64,000 bases of DNA from Pseudomonas sp. IAC-BECa141 (GTDB lineage Bacteria; Pseudomonadota; Gammaproteobacteria; Pseudomonadales; Pseudomonadaceae). Made by a program: the position numbers and the translations under genes. Below, piece by piece: positions 63,742 to 64,000 of the stretch. The notes beneath the pieces are model-generated. The model saw nothing but the letters and a program-made list of their open reading frames with translations. It ran no database searches and was not told where the DNA came from. The stretch is from positions 3,720,001-3,784,000 of the forward strand of contig NZ_CP065410.1 of NCBI RefSeq assembly GCF_020544405.1, in the 5' to 3' direction. Positions within the stretch are counted from its first letter, which is position 1. Each line of letters opens with the position of its first letter.

Positions 63742-64000
63742 TTAACGGACTGGCGGCAGCGTGGTCGTGGTGTAGGTTTCGACTTCGACGTACTCGACCG
63801 CATCCCGGCGGCGACCGCCGAAGGTGGCCGAGAGACTGGCGAAGAACGCACCGGCCAGCAGTGCGATGAACATCCACAGCGAAGTCCAGGCAGCGACTTT
63901 GGCGGCGGTGTCGGCAGCTTGTTGCGCTTTAACCTTGGCGTCGGCGATTGCCTTCTGGGTGCGGGCGTAGATTTCATCGACCCGACGTTCGGCGTCGGCC
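63742..64000 (-). CDS. membrane protein with coiled N-terminal part (partial, runs off the right edge)
   Basis: An open frame from the right edge to TAA at 63742 gives 85 residues of C-terminal sequence. It has a charged helical stretch rich in Ala/Lys (ADAERRVDEIYARTQKAIAD), one membrane helix with small residues (SLWMFIALLAGAFFASLSA), a basic RRR patch and a Tyr/Thr-rich tail ending LPPVR. No start codon is visible in the window. Function not recognised. It is translated just before the 24-residue peptide gene. Confidence 0.75.
   Translation of the reverse strand, partial: ADAERRVDEIYARTQKAIADAKVKAQQAADTAAKVAAWTSLWMFIALLAGAFFASLSATFGGRRRDAVEYVEVETYTTTTLPPVR

Overview
The window is a GC-rich bacterial chromosome segment from a Pseudomonas of the fluorescens group. 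The evidence is a complete bkdR/bkdA1A2B/lpdV locus, a DUF6124 gene, an OprD-type porin, hcnABC with the RsmA/RsmE-type leader site known from fluorescent pseudomonads, and two families of Pseudomonas REP repeats between genes. There are no rRNA or tRNA genes, prophage or CRISPR. The first gene is cut by the left edge and the last by the right edge.

1-16 kb is a nucleobase/heterocycle island. On the left, a truncated amidohydrolase, a UbiD decarboxylase with its UbiX flavin prenyltransferase, a COG0523 metallochaperone GTPase, an NCS2 permease and an AtzB/8-oxoguanine-deaminase-like hydrolase run in one direction and look like an uncharacterised catabolic pathway. On the right is the reductive pyrimidine pathway: ureidopropionase-type hydrolase and NCS1 permease, divergent from dihydropyrimidinase, PydX and PydA, followed by a RutR-like TetR regulator. 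16-21 kb holds a GNAT enzyme, CopC-CopD and an EmrAB-type efflux pair. 21-28 kb holds an exported polysaccharide deacetylase and a hexuronate set (OprD-type porin, uronate dehydrogenase, SMP-30 lactonase, TRAP DctPQM). Two genes here carry single-base frameshifts in C runs.

28-32 kb is a BigR-type sulfide module (TauE, SQR, ArsR repressor, persulfide dioxygenase) with a palindromic operator between divergent genes. 31.6-38.5 kb is the branched-chain keto acid dehydrogenase operon with its Lrp regulator, then ilvE. 38.5-40.6 kb is a two-gene DNA-repair-type pair with a LexA box in front of it. 40.9-47.3 kb has an SDR, an ArsR remnant, a DmeRF metal system, a HigBA-like toxin-antitoxin, a DUF6124 gene behind a strongly folded leader, an FKBP isomerase, a PAS-GGDEF cyclase and an RcnB-like protein.

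47.4-55 kb is an orphan type VI secretion vgrG island (VgrG, DUF4123 adaptor, VasX-like effector, DUF6708 protein). Behind it lies an 82-bp duplicated junction, the scar of a lost or displaced second effector cassette. 55-64 kb holds an MHS-family permease with an orphan periplasmic binding protein and a LysR regulator, a KefB/C-type antiporter, the hydrogen cyanide synthase operon hcnABC, a 24-residue membrane peptide gene and a partial membrane protein gene.

Start codons were chosen from ribosome-binding sites and family length. Functions are inferred from sequence alone.
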